Origin: Panagrolaimus kolymaensis
Taxonomy: Eukaryota; Nematoda; Chromadorea; Rhabditida; Panagrolaimidae
DNA: 64,000 nucleotides
Direction of reading: 5' to 3'
NCBI GenBank assembly: GCA_028622995.1
Contig: JAJQJQ010000060.1
Span: forward strand, 372,001-436,000
Positions within the stretch are counted from its first letter, which is position 1. Each line of letters begins with the position of its first letter. A program made the position numbers and the translations under genes. Under the pieces are notes generated by a model. The model did no database searches. It saw nothing but the letters and a program-made list of their open reading frames with translations, and was not told the DNA's origin. Positions 1 through 10,639 of this stretch are shown here, in pieces.

Positions 1-364
1 AAAGCTATTCTATGGATATTCTGAACAATAAAATATTTATACAATTTTAAACTCAAACTTTTTTCCAAAAAGAACGAAAATAAATAAAAAATTTGTTAGT
101 ATTAACCCTTTCGAACAATAAATGAATAAAAAATTATAAACATACTGCTTTTTTTACAATTAAAGGATTTTTTCGTTATAACCATTTTTCACAAATAATT
201 TTAGATTCAGGCATTTTGAAATTCAATAGTTTTAAAAAAATACTCTGTCTCACAACGAGAAAACTGTTAATGGCGCCATTATTACATCGAATACTTTTGT
301 AAAAAATCACAAACTAACTCTTTGCTTACTATTTTGCTCTTTCATAAAAAGATGCAAGAGATAA
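1..364. other. AT-rich intergenic DNA, no gene seen
   Basis: No open frame with splice sites or recognisable protein similarity is visible here. It lies upstream of the relic terminal exon that begins near 407, so it may be decayed sequence of the same lost paralogue, but I cannot align it to the intact genes. Confidence 0.5.
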
Positions 365-406
365 AAACTTTTTGTTGTACATTCGTTAAAATGTAACACG
401 CTTTCT

Positions 407-585
407 TGTTATCATGAATATCAAAGAATGAAACGTATGCTTAAATCTCGTGCACCAGCCGGAAAGCTTCTTATTGAAAGCATCTAATATTCTTTGTTTT
501 GTACCTTTGTTCGTTTTTGTTTTGTTGATCCGTTGATCACTTATTGTTGTTTTTTGTTTTATGAATAAACTTGGTTTTATACTGT
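407..585 (+). pseudogene. Relic terminal exon and 3' UTR of the coiled-coil array family
   Basis: The frame ending at TAA 485-487 reads MKRMLKSRAPAGKLLIES-I, nearly the same as the last residues of gene D (MKRMLVSLAPAGKLLIES). The sequence after the stop also matches paralogue 3' UTRs: TTGTTGATCC-TTGATCA followed about 40 bases later by ATAAACTTGGTTTTAT, which contains the shared polyadenylation region. No upstream exons of the family are present to the left within the window. This is therefore a 3'-terminal fragment of an eighth family member on the + strand, either a true relic or the end of a badly decayed gene. Confidence 0.75.
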
Positions 586-1424
586 ATTCTTTTTTTTCTC
601 TTTATTATTAATACTTATTAAAAGCAATTATAATTTTTTGAATGTGCTTTAGGTTTTGTGGATTATTGAAAGACGACAGCATTCACGCATATTCAAAAAA
701 CTAAGCATGAAAAAATGTAACAAAAAGATGCGCATGGTTGATTGTATTCAAAGTCATTAATTATTTTTCATTAAAGTTAACTCTTTTTTGTCAAATTTTG
801 CATCATTTTCTTTTGCTATAAGCTATATTAGGTTAATAAACCGAGAAAAACTATCGGCTAATAACCACAAAAACAGCGAACAAATACAATCTTAAATCTC
901 CTAATAGCGGCCACATATTATAAGCTAATCTTCGACTTTAAAGCTGATCGTTATCTGAATATGTTTTAAGAGCCATGATTGATTCCGCGAAGAAGAAAAT
1001 CGCTCTTTAATATTTGGTTTTTTTTTTGCATATTAAATTTGCTATCTTTAAACAAGTATGAACTTTTAACAAACTAAAAAAAATAATTTAATCATTGTCG
1101 TTAAAAAATCTAACAAATTCAAAAACCCACCTCAATGAACATTCATCACCGGAATATAAATAACACATCATGGAAAAAAGATCTAATTTTTTTTTGAATG
1201 AAAAATATGCAAAGCTGATGATGGAAAGAAACAATTGACTTTATTAGGGCGTTTTTGATTGAAACAAATTTTTATGATGTTTGATTGAAGTTAAATAAAT
1301 GTAAATCGAATGGAATAAAACCTAGAACAAAAAAAAGTGATGTGATTTTTTTACAGAATTAAAAAAAATCTTTGATCATTGACATGGAAAATATGCAAAT
1401 GAGAAATTCAATTTGTAAATTTAG
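586..1424. other. Intergenic region upstream of the secreted repeat protein
   Basis: AT-rich DNA without supported exons. It contains several ATGCAAA-type strings, for example near 1207 and at 1392-1399, which may be regulatory, but there is no proof. Confidence 0.5.
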
Positions 1425-1432
1425 TATAAAAG
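1392..1432 (+). promoter_or_regulatory. Octamer-like site and TATA box of the secreted repeat protein gene
   Basis: ATGCAAAT at 1392-1399 is an exact octamer (POU-type) site. TATAAAAG at 1425-1432 is a good TATA box, 93 bases before the ATG at 1518, followed by a short leader. Order and spacing suggest a strong, cell-type-specific core promoter. This is inference from motif matches only. Confidence 0.5.
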
Positions 1433-1517
1433 CAACTAATCGAATTGGAAAAAAATCATATTCATAGTTCCAACAGCAGTTTTGGAACCAACCAAGTGAT
1501 TTCAAAAAATAAAAAAG

Positions 1518-2755
1518 ATGGAAGCAAAATTACTTCTTGCCCTTCTTGTTGTTGCTTTTTTAGCTTTTTCAAGTAAATTTTAAACCTTTAAAATATTTTT
1601 AAAATAATAAATTTGAATATTATTTTTTTAGTGGCTAAGGATGGAGATAGCAATGGCTCGGATTCTGGTAGCGATTCCACTGGAAGTTGGGGAGATTCCT
1701 TTGAAAACAAAGATGAAGATTGTGATCGCTTGGTTGATGGTTCAGATGATAATGAAGGAAAATGTGATTTAACTGATGGACTTGAAGAAGTTCCAGATAA
1801 AGTTGATTGCACTCCAGAACAAAAAACTACCATAATTAATTGGATCACCATTCTTAAATCACTTCTTTCCGTTAAAGTTAGTGTTGAAGAACGATTAACC
1901 ATCGCCCTTTCAAGCATCCAAAAGTTCCAAAGTGAAAATCCTGATTGCTATGAACTTATTCAATATCAAAATATTTCATCATGGGGCTATCTTGTATCTT
2001 TCACTAAAGTCGTTGAATACAGACAATCCACCAAAATTGAATCGATTATGACTTTGGATGATGAAGATAATTGTCCTTTGTTTGAAGCATTGATGAATGG
2101 CACCGATGGTTCATATGAGCAACAATCAGCTTGTAATGCTTTTATTAATGAAACCTTAATTGGAATTTGTGGAAATATGTCTTTGTCCGTTACTGAACGA
2201 AGCGTATTAATTTATCAAGCAATCTCGGAATTTTTCGCTATCAATTCTGAATGGCAATCATCATTTTTCCAATTTCAAATTTCTGGTTTTGGTTCCTTCC
2301 AACAATTCTTTGAAATCACTCGAACCTATTATCAAAAAACTCAAGTCGATGTTGTTCTTGAAGGTGAAGCTTCAGAATGTTCATTTATTGTTTCATTCAA
2401 AAATCAATTAGAAATGATTAAATCTGATTCATCCATTTCAAGCACAGTTAAAAAAACTTTAATTCAATTTGAAGCTCGAATTGAGCAACAAATGTCGATG
2501 GTTATTTCAGGAAAAGCTCGACTTTCAGTTATTATTAAAGAATTTAATTCATTCTTTAAATTGTATACCGATGAAATTTATGTTAAATTACTTTATGGAA
2601 TCAGTATTAATGATTTTGGTAGCTTTATGGATCTCATCTATTGTGGACCATATAAAAATGGACTTACTCCCAAACCCACGATGCCAACTGGGGGAATGTC
2701 AACGCCTAAACCCACATGTAGCTGCACTTGTTCACCAACCACATTAATGCCTTAA
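1518..2755 (+). CDS. Secreted protein with an acidic Ser/Gly/Asp-rich N-terminus and three helical repeats
   Basis: Two exons, 1518-1572 and 1632-2755, joined in phase 1, give about 392 aa. The first 18 residues (MEAKLLLALLVVAFLAFS) form a clear signal peptide. The next 60 residues are rich in Ser, Gly, Asp and Glu. Residues about 75-350 contain three diverged repeats of about 85-95 aa. Each is largely helical and ends in a similar motif: NISSWGYLVSF, QISGFGSFQQFF and SINDFGSFMDLI. Each repeat carries paired cysteines, which suggests disulphides outside the cell. The tail is Pro/Thr/Cys-rich (KPTMPTGG, then TCSCTCSP). An AATAAA signal lies near 2877. I do not recognise the family; nematode-specific secreted proteins of this kind are common. 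The start is supported by the signal peptide and the TATA box 93 bases upstream. Confidence 0.85.
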
Positions 2756-3623
2756 AAAAGCTAAATTAAAAAATAGTCATTCAGAAATTGTGTTTTGTAC
2801 AAATTTCAATCTTTTCATTTTGTTTATAGTTTTTTTCTTTGTTTCAAAGTGAAAATATTTATTAGATGCATTAGAAAAATAAAATCGAAGATTTAAAAAC
2901 CCATAATACAATATAAACAAAAAAAAGTGTTTAGAAAGAAAAATAAATCATAAGCAACGCCGAACTTTTGGGACACATACATACAGTTAATGAAGCTTGT
3001 TAGGATGAGGATCAAAAAAAGGTAACAGTGTAAATTCAAGTTTATTCATAAAGCTAACACCAACGAAAAATATGTTCACTAACATAAACGAACAAAGGTT
3101 CAAAACAAAAATATTTAAAATCCTATTTTTCAAGTTATGAAAAAAACTCATAAGCGATCATGAGACATTGTTTTTTCTAAATATTTTTCAAGGTGTAGCA
3201 ATAGTTTGGTTTAGCATTGAAGCCAATCAATGTGGTTTCTGTAAATATGATAAACACCTCAAACGAAACCTATTTTAGAAAACTCAAAAAAAAAAAACAT
3301 TATTTTTTTCAATGGTTTGCAAACGGTTGTCTTTGAAACACATTTCGCCCGTCATTCATTGAACATTTGATTCCAACGTTTAGCATCAATTACAAAAAAT
3401 TCTTTTTAGAAGCTTTATCAAAAAGCATGGAACACATTATTTTCTTTATTTTTTCATTTCATCAAAGCGTCGATAAATTTATGCAAATTATTTCGTTTTG
3501 TCATTGTCTAGCCTTTTTTTTGTTGTTTTCTTTCTCTATTTCTTTCTTTCGCGCTTCGTTCGTCCATTTTTTCTCTTTCTTCACAAATCTTACTTTTTTA
3601 GGTAGTATTTTTTTTTGTCTGTT
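2756..3623. other. Intergenic DNA
   Basis: Begins with the 3' UTR of the secreted repeat gene (AATAAA near 2877). The remainder is AT-rich with no supported exon. The T-rich tract just before 3624 could serve as a trans-splice acceptor region for gene A, but no clean TTTTCAG is seen close to the start. Confidence 0.5.
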
Positions 3624-5650
3624 ATGGATGATCATCATCTTTCCCGTTCTGGTGCGACGCTATCTCATTTCGATGACACATTAAATGCTTTACCAGGAGG
3701 TCCTGTATCAACTTTTCAATCAAATTCTGATGCTGTTATTGCTTCTTGGAAATCTGAATATGAAAAGAAAGTGCTAGAGGTTAGTTAATTTTCTTATCTT
3801 TATATGGTTAATAACCTTTGTTGTATATTTTAGAAATGGGCTTTGGAAATAAAGCATAAAGAACTTCAAAGCAGACATGAAGAACTCAATGAAAAAGCTG
3901 ATGACCTTCAACAAAAAAATGAAGAATTACAAGAAGCATTTGGGAAGCTTCAGCTGCAATTCGATGATCAAAGCTCAAATATTTCTAAATTTAATGAAAG
4001 TCAAGTATCTCGCTGGAATGAAGCTCTTGTTACAATGGAATGCGAAGCTAAACAACGTGTCAAAATGGTTAGCTTTTTATACTTTTGCTTCATTTCTGTT
4101 GATAATTCTGTTTGTCTTTTTCTAACTTTGAACATGGATTTAGATTTTTGATATGGAAAAGCAACGAGAAGTTGACAAAGTAAGAATTGCTGAATTAGAA
4201 CAAGAAGATGCTTTTAAAGCTTTGGAAAAAGAAAAGAAGGATCTCAGAGAAAATGTTGAACACCATATCAAAGTTTTGAGAGAAACTCATCAAAATGAAA
4301 ATACTCTTCTCCGTAAAACCATTGATAGAATGAATGCAAAAGAAAAGGAGCGTGATCAAATGGTAAGTAACTGCTTAGTTTTTTTATTTGTCAAAAATGA
4401 GAAAGAATAAGGTGGTGGTATACATAGTATTTCTTCAAATATTGATAACTCAAGAAAAAGATAAGCTCATGTTTATATATTTTAGATTGATTGTATGAAG
4501 AAGCAACATGAAGACGATAAAGCTAAACTCGCTGAAATGGAAAAGAAAGTGGAAACTGGTCGTAAAGCTCATGAAAAAGAAAAGGAAGCATTATTGTCTA
4601 AAATAGCTGAAATGGAACAAAGCAATGCTTCTCCATCAGATGTTCATCCGAATACGGTTATAATGAATTCTTCCATTGTCCATTCTGATGCAGTACGTTT
4701 TGTAGAATTTATGCATTTAAAGAAGCTTGTAATGTTACTTTTTAGGCTTCATCGTCAGTAAATCCAAGCGCTATTACCAAAGCTTCAAATGTTAATGATG
4801 ATCATTTCGTTATCAAAAAACTTTTTCATGTGAAAGGTGGACTTGAATGGAAAGCTTATTTAACATCAAATGAAAAAGAAAAATCAACAAAAGTTTGCAT
4901 AAATGGTTCCGATTTGCTTATTGATGACCAAGTTGTTTCCAAAAAATTGATCATCGATGGCCTTCTCTATCAATCTCAAGTTGATCCATTCCAAGGTTTT
5001 ACTCATAATTATGGTGGAGTATATCTAACATATATTTCTCGTCTGCTTGGAGGATACGTTCATGCCTGTAATCTTACGTATCTATTTCTAAGTAATCAGC
5101 AAATATCATGGATGGAATATGTGAAGCTTGTTTCCGCTACAAAAACTAAAAGTCTTTATTTTTCGAATGTTTGTATTAAAAAAGAAGATGGTACATTAGT
5201 TTCATTTGTAGAAATCATGGAAATATTACTTAATATTAGAAAAATTGCATGGTAAGGTTTCTTTATCATCGTTTATGTACAATTAACCTATTATTCTTTT
5301 TAGCGCATTTCATCCTACTGGATCTATCAAACTTACAGAAGATACTTTTGCCAAACTTCTCGAGCTTCCACTTTTCAAAAATCTTCAAATACTCCGTTTA
5401 TATGGTGTTACTGCTTCTGATCCATTTGATGTTGGCTCATTCATAGATTTCATGAAGGTAAGTAAACTCATCATTTTGATTGTTATTAATATTTATGTAC
5501 CATTTTCAGAAATATCCAAGCTGCCATTTTACCATCTCATTTCGCTATGATAAAAGATATGTTTTAACTGAGAAAAAACTTTTTGATCCTATCGTCGAAG
5601 AACTACGCAAAGCTTTTCCATCGGATGATAATCTTGTTATCGATTTGTAA
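3624..5650 (+). CDS. Array gene A: coiled-coil protein with F-box-family-like C-terminal module
   Basis: Seven exons fit perfectly by phase: 3624-3779, 3834-4067, 4144-4362, 4486-4692, 4746-5251, 5304-5457 and 5510-5650, giving 538 aa. The N-terminus starts MDDHHLSRSGATLSHFDD. Exons 2-4 (78, 73 and 69 codons, all phase 0) encode Lys/Glu-rich coiled coils. Exons 5-7 encode the conserved module: a W-x-A/C-Y strand region, LIIDGLLYQSQVDPF, LTYLFLSNQQISWMEY, then LPLFKNLQILRLYGV and a final exon beginning KYPSCHFTISF. The LRR-like repeats resemble the C-terminal half of expanded nematode F-box proteins, but no F-box is present. It is the only array member on the + strand and the most diverged. 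AATAAA follows near 5711. Its function is unknown; a scaffold or adaptor role is inference. Confidence 0.85.
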
Positions 5651-5834
5651 TCTTTTTTCGTTTTGTAACAAAATATATTAATTGTTTATTGTATGTTATT
5701 TGTTTGTCCAAATAAACTTGATTTTGATTGTTCGAGCAACATTAGAAAAATGGAAGAGAAAAAAGATTAGTACTTGGTCGAAGCGCTGTGAATCCAGCTG
5801 CTTTTAGCTCTAAAAAGTCTTTGAAAAAAGATAA
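5651..5834. other. 3' flank of gene A
   Basis: Contains the AATAAACTTGATTTT polyadenylation region near 5711, similar to that of the other array genes. No further coding sequence. Confidence 0.5.
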
Positions 5835-5940
5835 TAGTACATAAAACAAGATTTATTTAACAAAACATAAAATAAACAATGATAAGTGATCAACTGATAA
5901 ACAAAAGAAAAACAAAGAAAGATTCGAAACAAAAACAATT
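5835..5940 (-). pseudogene. Orphan 3' UTR of a lost minus-strand array gene
   Basis: Read on the minus strand this matches the 3' UTRs of genes C-F: a GTTGATCACTT motif, TTTTGTT tracts and the AATAAA-type end. The coding part that should lie at higher coordinates is absent, and the foldback element at 5941-6650 begins at that point. The simplest reading is that a family member on the minus strand was removed or replaced and only its 3' UTR survives. Confidence 0.5.
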
Positions 5941-6650
5941 AAGAGAATTAGTGCACAAGATTACTATGTAAAAAAACAAAAGGCTGTTCAGGAAAAAACT
6001 TTTAGACGGTTGAAGAGATTAAATTTTAATTGATTTGGCTTTTAGACGGCTAATGAGATTAAATTTTTTTTATTGATTTCAATAAATTATTTTATATGTT
6101 ACACTGAAACAAACAGCCGCAGCACCGTCTTCGATTTTTAACAGTAAAAAAATTTTTGGTCCGACAATTAGTTATATTTAAATTTTTTGCTTAAAATACC
6201 TTTTTTCAAACATGCTTTGTTTCAGAAAACAATAGAAAATTGGAAAAAAAAACTAAAAATTTTATTTTGTAATTGACCTTATAATTATTATTTTTTTCAA
6301 TTTTCACCAAAACATTTTTTTCATCAATAATCTTGCGAATATACGAGTTGCTTTTACATCTTATCTAATCAAGAATAAAACAAAATTTTTAATTTTTAAC
6401 ATTTTTAAAAAAATTTTTCAATATTAAATAGTTGGTAAAGAAGTTGGGTAATAACAATCGAAGACGGTGCTGCGGCTGTTTGTTTCAGTGTAACATATAA
6501 AATAATTTATTGAAATCAATAAAAAAAATTTAATCTCATTAGCCGTCTAAAAGCCAAATCAATTAAAATTTAATCTCTTCAACCGTCTAAAAGTTTTTTC
6601 CTGAACAGCCTTTTGTTTTTTTACATAGTAATCTTGTGCACTAATCTCTT
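5941..6650. mobile_element. Foldback (long inverted repeat) element
   Basis: Two arms of about 195 bp, 5941-6136 and 6456-6650, are near-perfect reverse complements around a spacer of about 320 bp. The arm starts AAGAG(A)ATTAGTGCACAAGA and ends CGGTGCTGCGGCTGTTTG / AATCGAAGACGG at the spacer. Inside each arm the motif CTC-T-(A/G)-RCCGTCT is repeated about every 35-45 bp, and another copy (GAGCCGTCTG) lies just outside the right arm. There is no open frame for a transposase. It is a non-autonomous foldback or MITE-like element. I cannot define a target duplication. Confidence 0.7.
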
Positions 6651-7697
6651 GAGCCGTCTGCAACAATAATTACTAGAAACTCCGCTGCCTCCGGTCGGCG
6701 ATCTTACTTGTTTTATTGAAAAATACAAAATTGCCACTCGTATTAATGCCTATGTTTTAATAATTACTTTTCCAAAAAGTTATTGTATTGACTTTTATAA
6801 AAATTAAAACTTTTCCCGAACAATCTTATCACTCGTGTCTATTTTAATCACTTAATTTTCAATAATGAGATCCTAAAAATTGAAACATGTGTAAGCCTTT
6901 AAAACTTTTTTTTTGCACGAATCAAAATAAACAATGAACTGAACCATTAAAAAAAAATTTATACCAGCTTGTGAAAAATTCGCAAAAAGTTAAGGTTATA
7001 GTCATCGAGCAAGCTTACAATAGTTAAATCACTTAATTTGCGCAGCAAGCAAACCCATGTTTTGCTGATTTTTTATGTATATGAAAATTACCCAAATCAT
7101 TTCATCGCGCTTGGAAAACAAAATATAGTTTCATTCTAATTTATGCAAATTTTTTAGGTGAATTTCCTATTTTAATATAAAAGATTTCAAGATAAGATAC
7201 AAAAAAACAGAGAGAAAAAGAATAATAATATGTATGGGAAAAAGCGAAGCCTAGTAGCCCTGGGACTGCGACCAAAAGTAATCGAAAACGAACGAACAAT
7301 AAAAATTAATAAGAAGGAAATATTCAAGTTACTTTTCGATTAAACTCACCGAAAATAATAAAAAAAGTTCCCTATGTTTATTCTTTTCATAAACTAAACG
7401 TCAGCGTACTTTTAATTAAATTTTGCGTTTAGAATACCTAAAAGTTTTGTATGCTAATCCAATTAAATTTAGAAAAAAAAATATACGATCCAAAAGCTTA
7501 GTTAAAAAAAATTTCATTGAAAATCGTTAAAAATAATTTCGCTTTAATTTCATAATAAAGAAACTTAATATTCATAAAAAAAGTAAAATTTGTGAATATT
7601 TTATTAAAAATTTGCATATTTTCTAATGAAAACATTATTAAAAATCATAAAAAATTATTTGGATATAATTGTCTCAATTCAATTAAAACAATTTATT
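6651..7697. other. Intergenic DNA, no feature resolved
   Basis: About 1 kb of AT-rich DNA without credible exons. Similarity to the promoter or UTR blocks of the array genes is not obvious. Confidence 0.5.
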
Positions 7698-7775
7698 AAA
7701 AAAAATTGTGGGGATTCGAACCTATGACAGAAATATCCAAACATCACCGCCTTCAACGCCTACGCCACACAGCAA
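7698..7775 (-). ncRNA. tRNA-like Pol III promoter unit (A box, B box, T-run), likely relic or SINE head
   Basis: On the minus strand TGGCGTAGGCG at 7767-7757 matches the tRNA A box, and GGTTCGAATCC at 7722-7712 is a perfect B box. The spacing is 34 bases, and a run of eight T follows at 7705-7698, a normal Pol III stop. A proper cloverleaf does not form: the T stem pairs for only two base pairs and no 7-bp acceptor stem sits in the right place. It is more likely a tRNA-derived repeat or decayed tRNA than a working tRNA gene. Confidence 0.4.
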
Positions 7776-8087
7776 ATGTATAACAAGGAACTTTAGCCAA
7801 TGTTATTTTTACTCTAAATCAAAATATTTAAATTTCCATAGCGGCATACATCTATTTTTATGTGATGTTTTTTAAAGTTAGCTTACTCATAGAGGTAATT
7901 GAGGGTGGAGAAAACGATTTTTATAGCCAGAATATGCGTTAACTTTGCTGCAACGCTCAGCGGGACATTGTGAACTTTTAAAATGTTGTGATTAAGCACT
8001 TTTTTTCTATACTTCCTTCTATTTTTTTTAAAAATTCGTCAATGCGACGAAAAATTGACCCTAAAGAGCCCTCTAATATCAACATAA
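7776..8087. other. Intergenic DNA beyond the gene B stop
   Basis: No exon is supported. This stretch may belong to the same inserted DNA that supplied the altered end of gene B, since family 3' UTR sequence is missing here. Confidence 0.4.
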
Positions 8088-9838
8088 TTACACGAAATAA
8101 AAAAAATCATAAATTTCGGTTAGCAGATCGGGCGTTCTCATTGCTAAAACAGCCGCACCCCTCGCTTCGCTCGGGGTGCGGCGGGATTTAAGTTGAAGTT
8201 TTTCAGATTCATCAGCATGAGAAAGAAGCATACGTTTCATTTTTTCATATCCAGGCTTGTCCCATATGCGTTCAGAACTAAACGAAAGATAAAAACGAGC
8301 ATTTGGATATTTCTAATTGAAAAATGAATAAAATAATGAAAAGATGTAAATTTTACCTTCATGAAAGCAAAGAAACTTTGAACATCAAATGCAGAATATG
8401 GAATTTTACTCAACTTGAATTCAAGAAGCTTACTAAAGAATGGAAGTTTGTCATCATCGAATGTTACTTTCTTAATATTTGAGTTGTGATAACTAAAGAA
8501 TGGAAATTATTAGAAATAAACAAAAAATAAAAACTTACTATGCAAACTTTTCAATATTTGGAATATTTTCAAGGATTTTTTGAACAGGATCAGCTTGACA
8601 ATCTTTGAAATCAACGGCATGAAAATAAAGATTCTTTATAGTTCCAGAAGATACAAGCTTTTCAAATTCTTCCAAGCTTATGGCTTGATTGTGTAAAAAC
8701 AAGTCAGTGATATTGCAGGAAAGAACTTTTGAAAGCAAATGACAAACATGGTGTCGACTAAAGCAATATGCATTAGGACGAGAAGTGAATGGATCCGTTT
8801 CGTATTGAGTTACAACACCATCAAGAATCAATTTCTTTTGAGAAACTTCGCCGTCAACCAACAAAGCGTTATCAACGAGGGAAAGCTTAGAAGATTCTTC
8901 ATTCCCATCAAGAGTTGAGTGACATTTCCATACATTTTGAGATTCGTTAATGACGATTTTTTTAACCACAAGAGGTTCAAAAGGATCATGGCTTTGTTTC
9001 ATTTCAGTAACATGAGTTTCAGTAGTTTCCTTTTCTCTGCCACGAACAAGAGGACTAGCATGTTGTTGTTTTTCCAAGTCAGAAATCTGAAAATAAAGAA
9101 GTGTAAAGTAAAAGTGAAAGTAAAAATAAAGACTTACCTTATTAAGGTTATTCTTATATTTAGCTTCTAAATCAGCAATGACATGGATCAGACGACCATT
9201 TTCACCTTGAAGTGCCTTCTTTTCAGCATCATGAGTTAGTCGATTAGCTAGCTTTTCTTTTTCCAAAACAGAAATCTGAAAAGAAAAAGATGATATAGAG
9301 AAGAAGAAGAAAAAGATAAACGTTTACCATTTCGAGGTGCTTCTTATTTTTAGCTTCTAAATCGGCATTGAGTTGTTTGATACGAGTAATTTCACTTTCG
9401 AATGCTTTCTTTTCTTCATTTCCAAAAAGACGATCAGTTTCTTTTTCCATTTTCAAAGTTGAAATCTTAAAATAAACGAATGTTAAAAGAAAACAAGAAC
9501 AAAGTTATTACCATTTCAAGTTGTTTCTTGTTGGTTGATTCCAACACAGCAATGACTTGGGCAGAATCAGCATTTTCAGCTTGAAGAGCTTTCATTGTAT
9601 CTTCTTTAACATTTTGCTTTACTTTCATTTGATCATTTTCATATTTAAGATCAAGGTTTTCAATACTAAGACGAAGGCGTTCAGCAATCAGTGCATAGAT
9701 CATTTCTTCCAAAGTCCATTTAGCATTTTCATCCTTGAATCTTTGAACATCATCAGCTTCATGAAAAATTGAAACAGCATTACCATGACCAGCCGGCGGT
9801 GGTTGAAGAGATCCAAGTGCAGAATTTTGATTTCCCAT
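8088..9838 (-). CDS. Array gene B: MGNQ-type coiled-coil protein with altered C-terminus
   Basis: Six exons on the minus strand: 9512-9838, 9328-9465, 9138-9275, 8539-9086, 8357-8492 and 8088-8312, giving 503 aa. TTTTCAG at 9859-9853 lies 14 bases before the ATG and looks like a trans-splice acceptor. The protein starts MGNQNSALGS, which fits an N-myristoylation signal (Gly2, Ser6). Exons 2 and 3 are coiled-coil cassettes of exactly 46 codons. Exon 4 has the conserved module (LILDGVVTQYETDPF, ITDLFLHNQAISLEEFEKLV, NIPNIEKFA). Exon 6 starts as in paralogues (KYPNARFYLSF, MKRMLLSHADE), but after KLQLK it runs 28 codons through a GC-rich hairpin (RRTPSEARGAAV) to TAA at 8088. Paralogues stop near this point, so the tail is acquired. 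Confidence 0.82.
8152..8182. repeat. GC-rich hairpin at the altered 3' end of gene B
   Basis: GCCGCACCCC at 8152-8161 and GGGGTGCGGC at 8173-8182 form a perfect 10-bp stem around an 11-base loop, itself GC-rich. It is very unlike the AT-rich surroundings. It marks the left boundary of sequence not shared with paralogues. A Helitron-like 3' hairpin is one possibility, but no CTRR end was found. Confidence 0.6.
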
Positions 9839-10639
9839 TTTATCAAAAGACACTGAAAACAATAATATAATAACTATCAACGTACAAGAAAAGTAAAATG
9901 GTTATCATGTAAAAAGGGCTAAAGTGAAATGTTCGGAAATAATGAGAAGCAAGGTAGCACACATAACACACAATTGTGACAAGAATAAATGAGTAATAGT
10001 ACCCTCTTATTGGTTATTAGACAAAGGCACAACTAATAAATCCAACAAAAAAACTAAGTTTGAACAACATTGATTGAAAGCGATTGAATTCACTGATTAG
10101 AAAAAGAAGCAACAAAAAAACTTTGAAGAAGCACGAATGCTAACCGTAAACCACCCTTTTCTCGGTAGGATGAAGATGGATTTAAAGTAAATGCTTTTCG
10201 ATTAAAAAACTTTTTGGGAGAAATTTTTTTAGTACTTATTAAGATCGGTGATTGTTGTGTCGGTAGAACCTTAGCCATTTCATAATAATTAACAAAAAGT
10301 TAACTCATGAACGATAAATATGTTTAGGGAGAAGACACACAGTATAAAACAACAAACATTTATCACCGATGATCAATTTTAGAGAATTGCTTGCAAATGC
10401 AAGCTTCATTCAACGTGGGTTGTTTATTCACATTTATGCGAATTTTTCTTTCTTTCTTTTTTTCCCACGAATATTTCCACACATATGAAATAATGAAGAC
10501 AAAGTGAAAACTAGGAGCTATGATAATAAAAAAGAAAGAATGCGGTATAAAACCAAGTATATTTACAAAACAAAAAACAACAATGAAAAGTGATCAACAG
10601 AACAAAAAACGAATAAATAAATATTCAAAGAAAAAACAA
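9839..10639. promoter_or_regulatory. Upstream region of gene B and 3' flank of gene C
   Basis: The part from 9839 to about 10300 is homologous to the region upstream of gene F (19435-19870), including AAAGTAAAATGGTTATCA and the acceptor CACTGAAAACAAT (plus-strand reading). Genes B and F therefore share a duplicated promoter. The part from about 10540 to 10639 is the 3' UTR of gene C, with the GTTGATCA motif. No separate gene is supported. Confidence 0.6.

Noticed and set aside
3367..3684. Phe/Ser-rich frame upstream of gene A as a membrane protein
   Set aside because: T-rich intergenic DNA translated; it overlaps the gene A first exon in another frame.
5941..6650. CRISPR-like or satellite array from the RCCGTCT repeats
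   Set aside because: Only a few units, symmetric in two inverted arms; a foldback element explains them.
7698..7775. A functional tRNA gene
   Set aside because: A and B boxes are present but the acceptor and T stems do not pair, so only a tRNA-like unit is reported.
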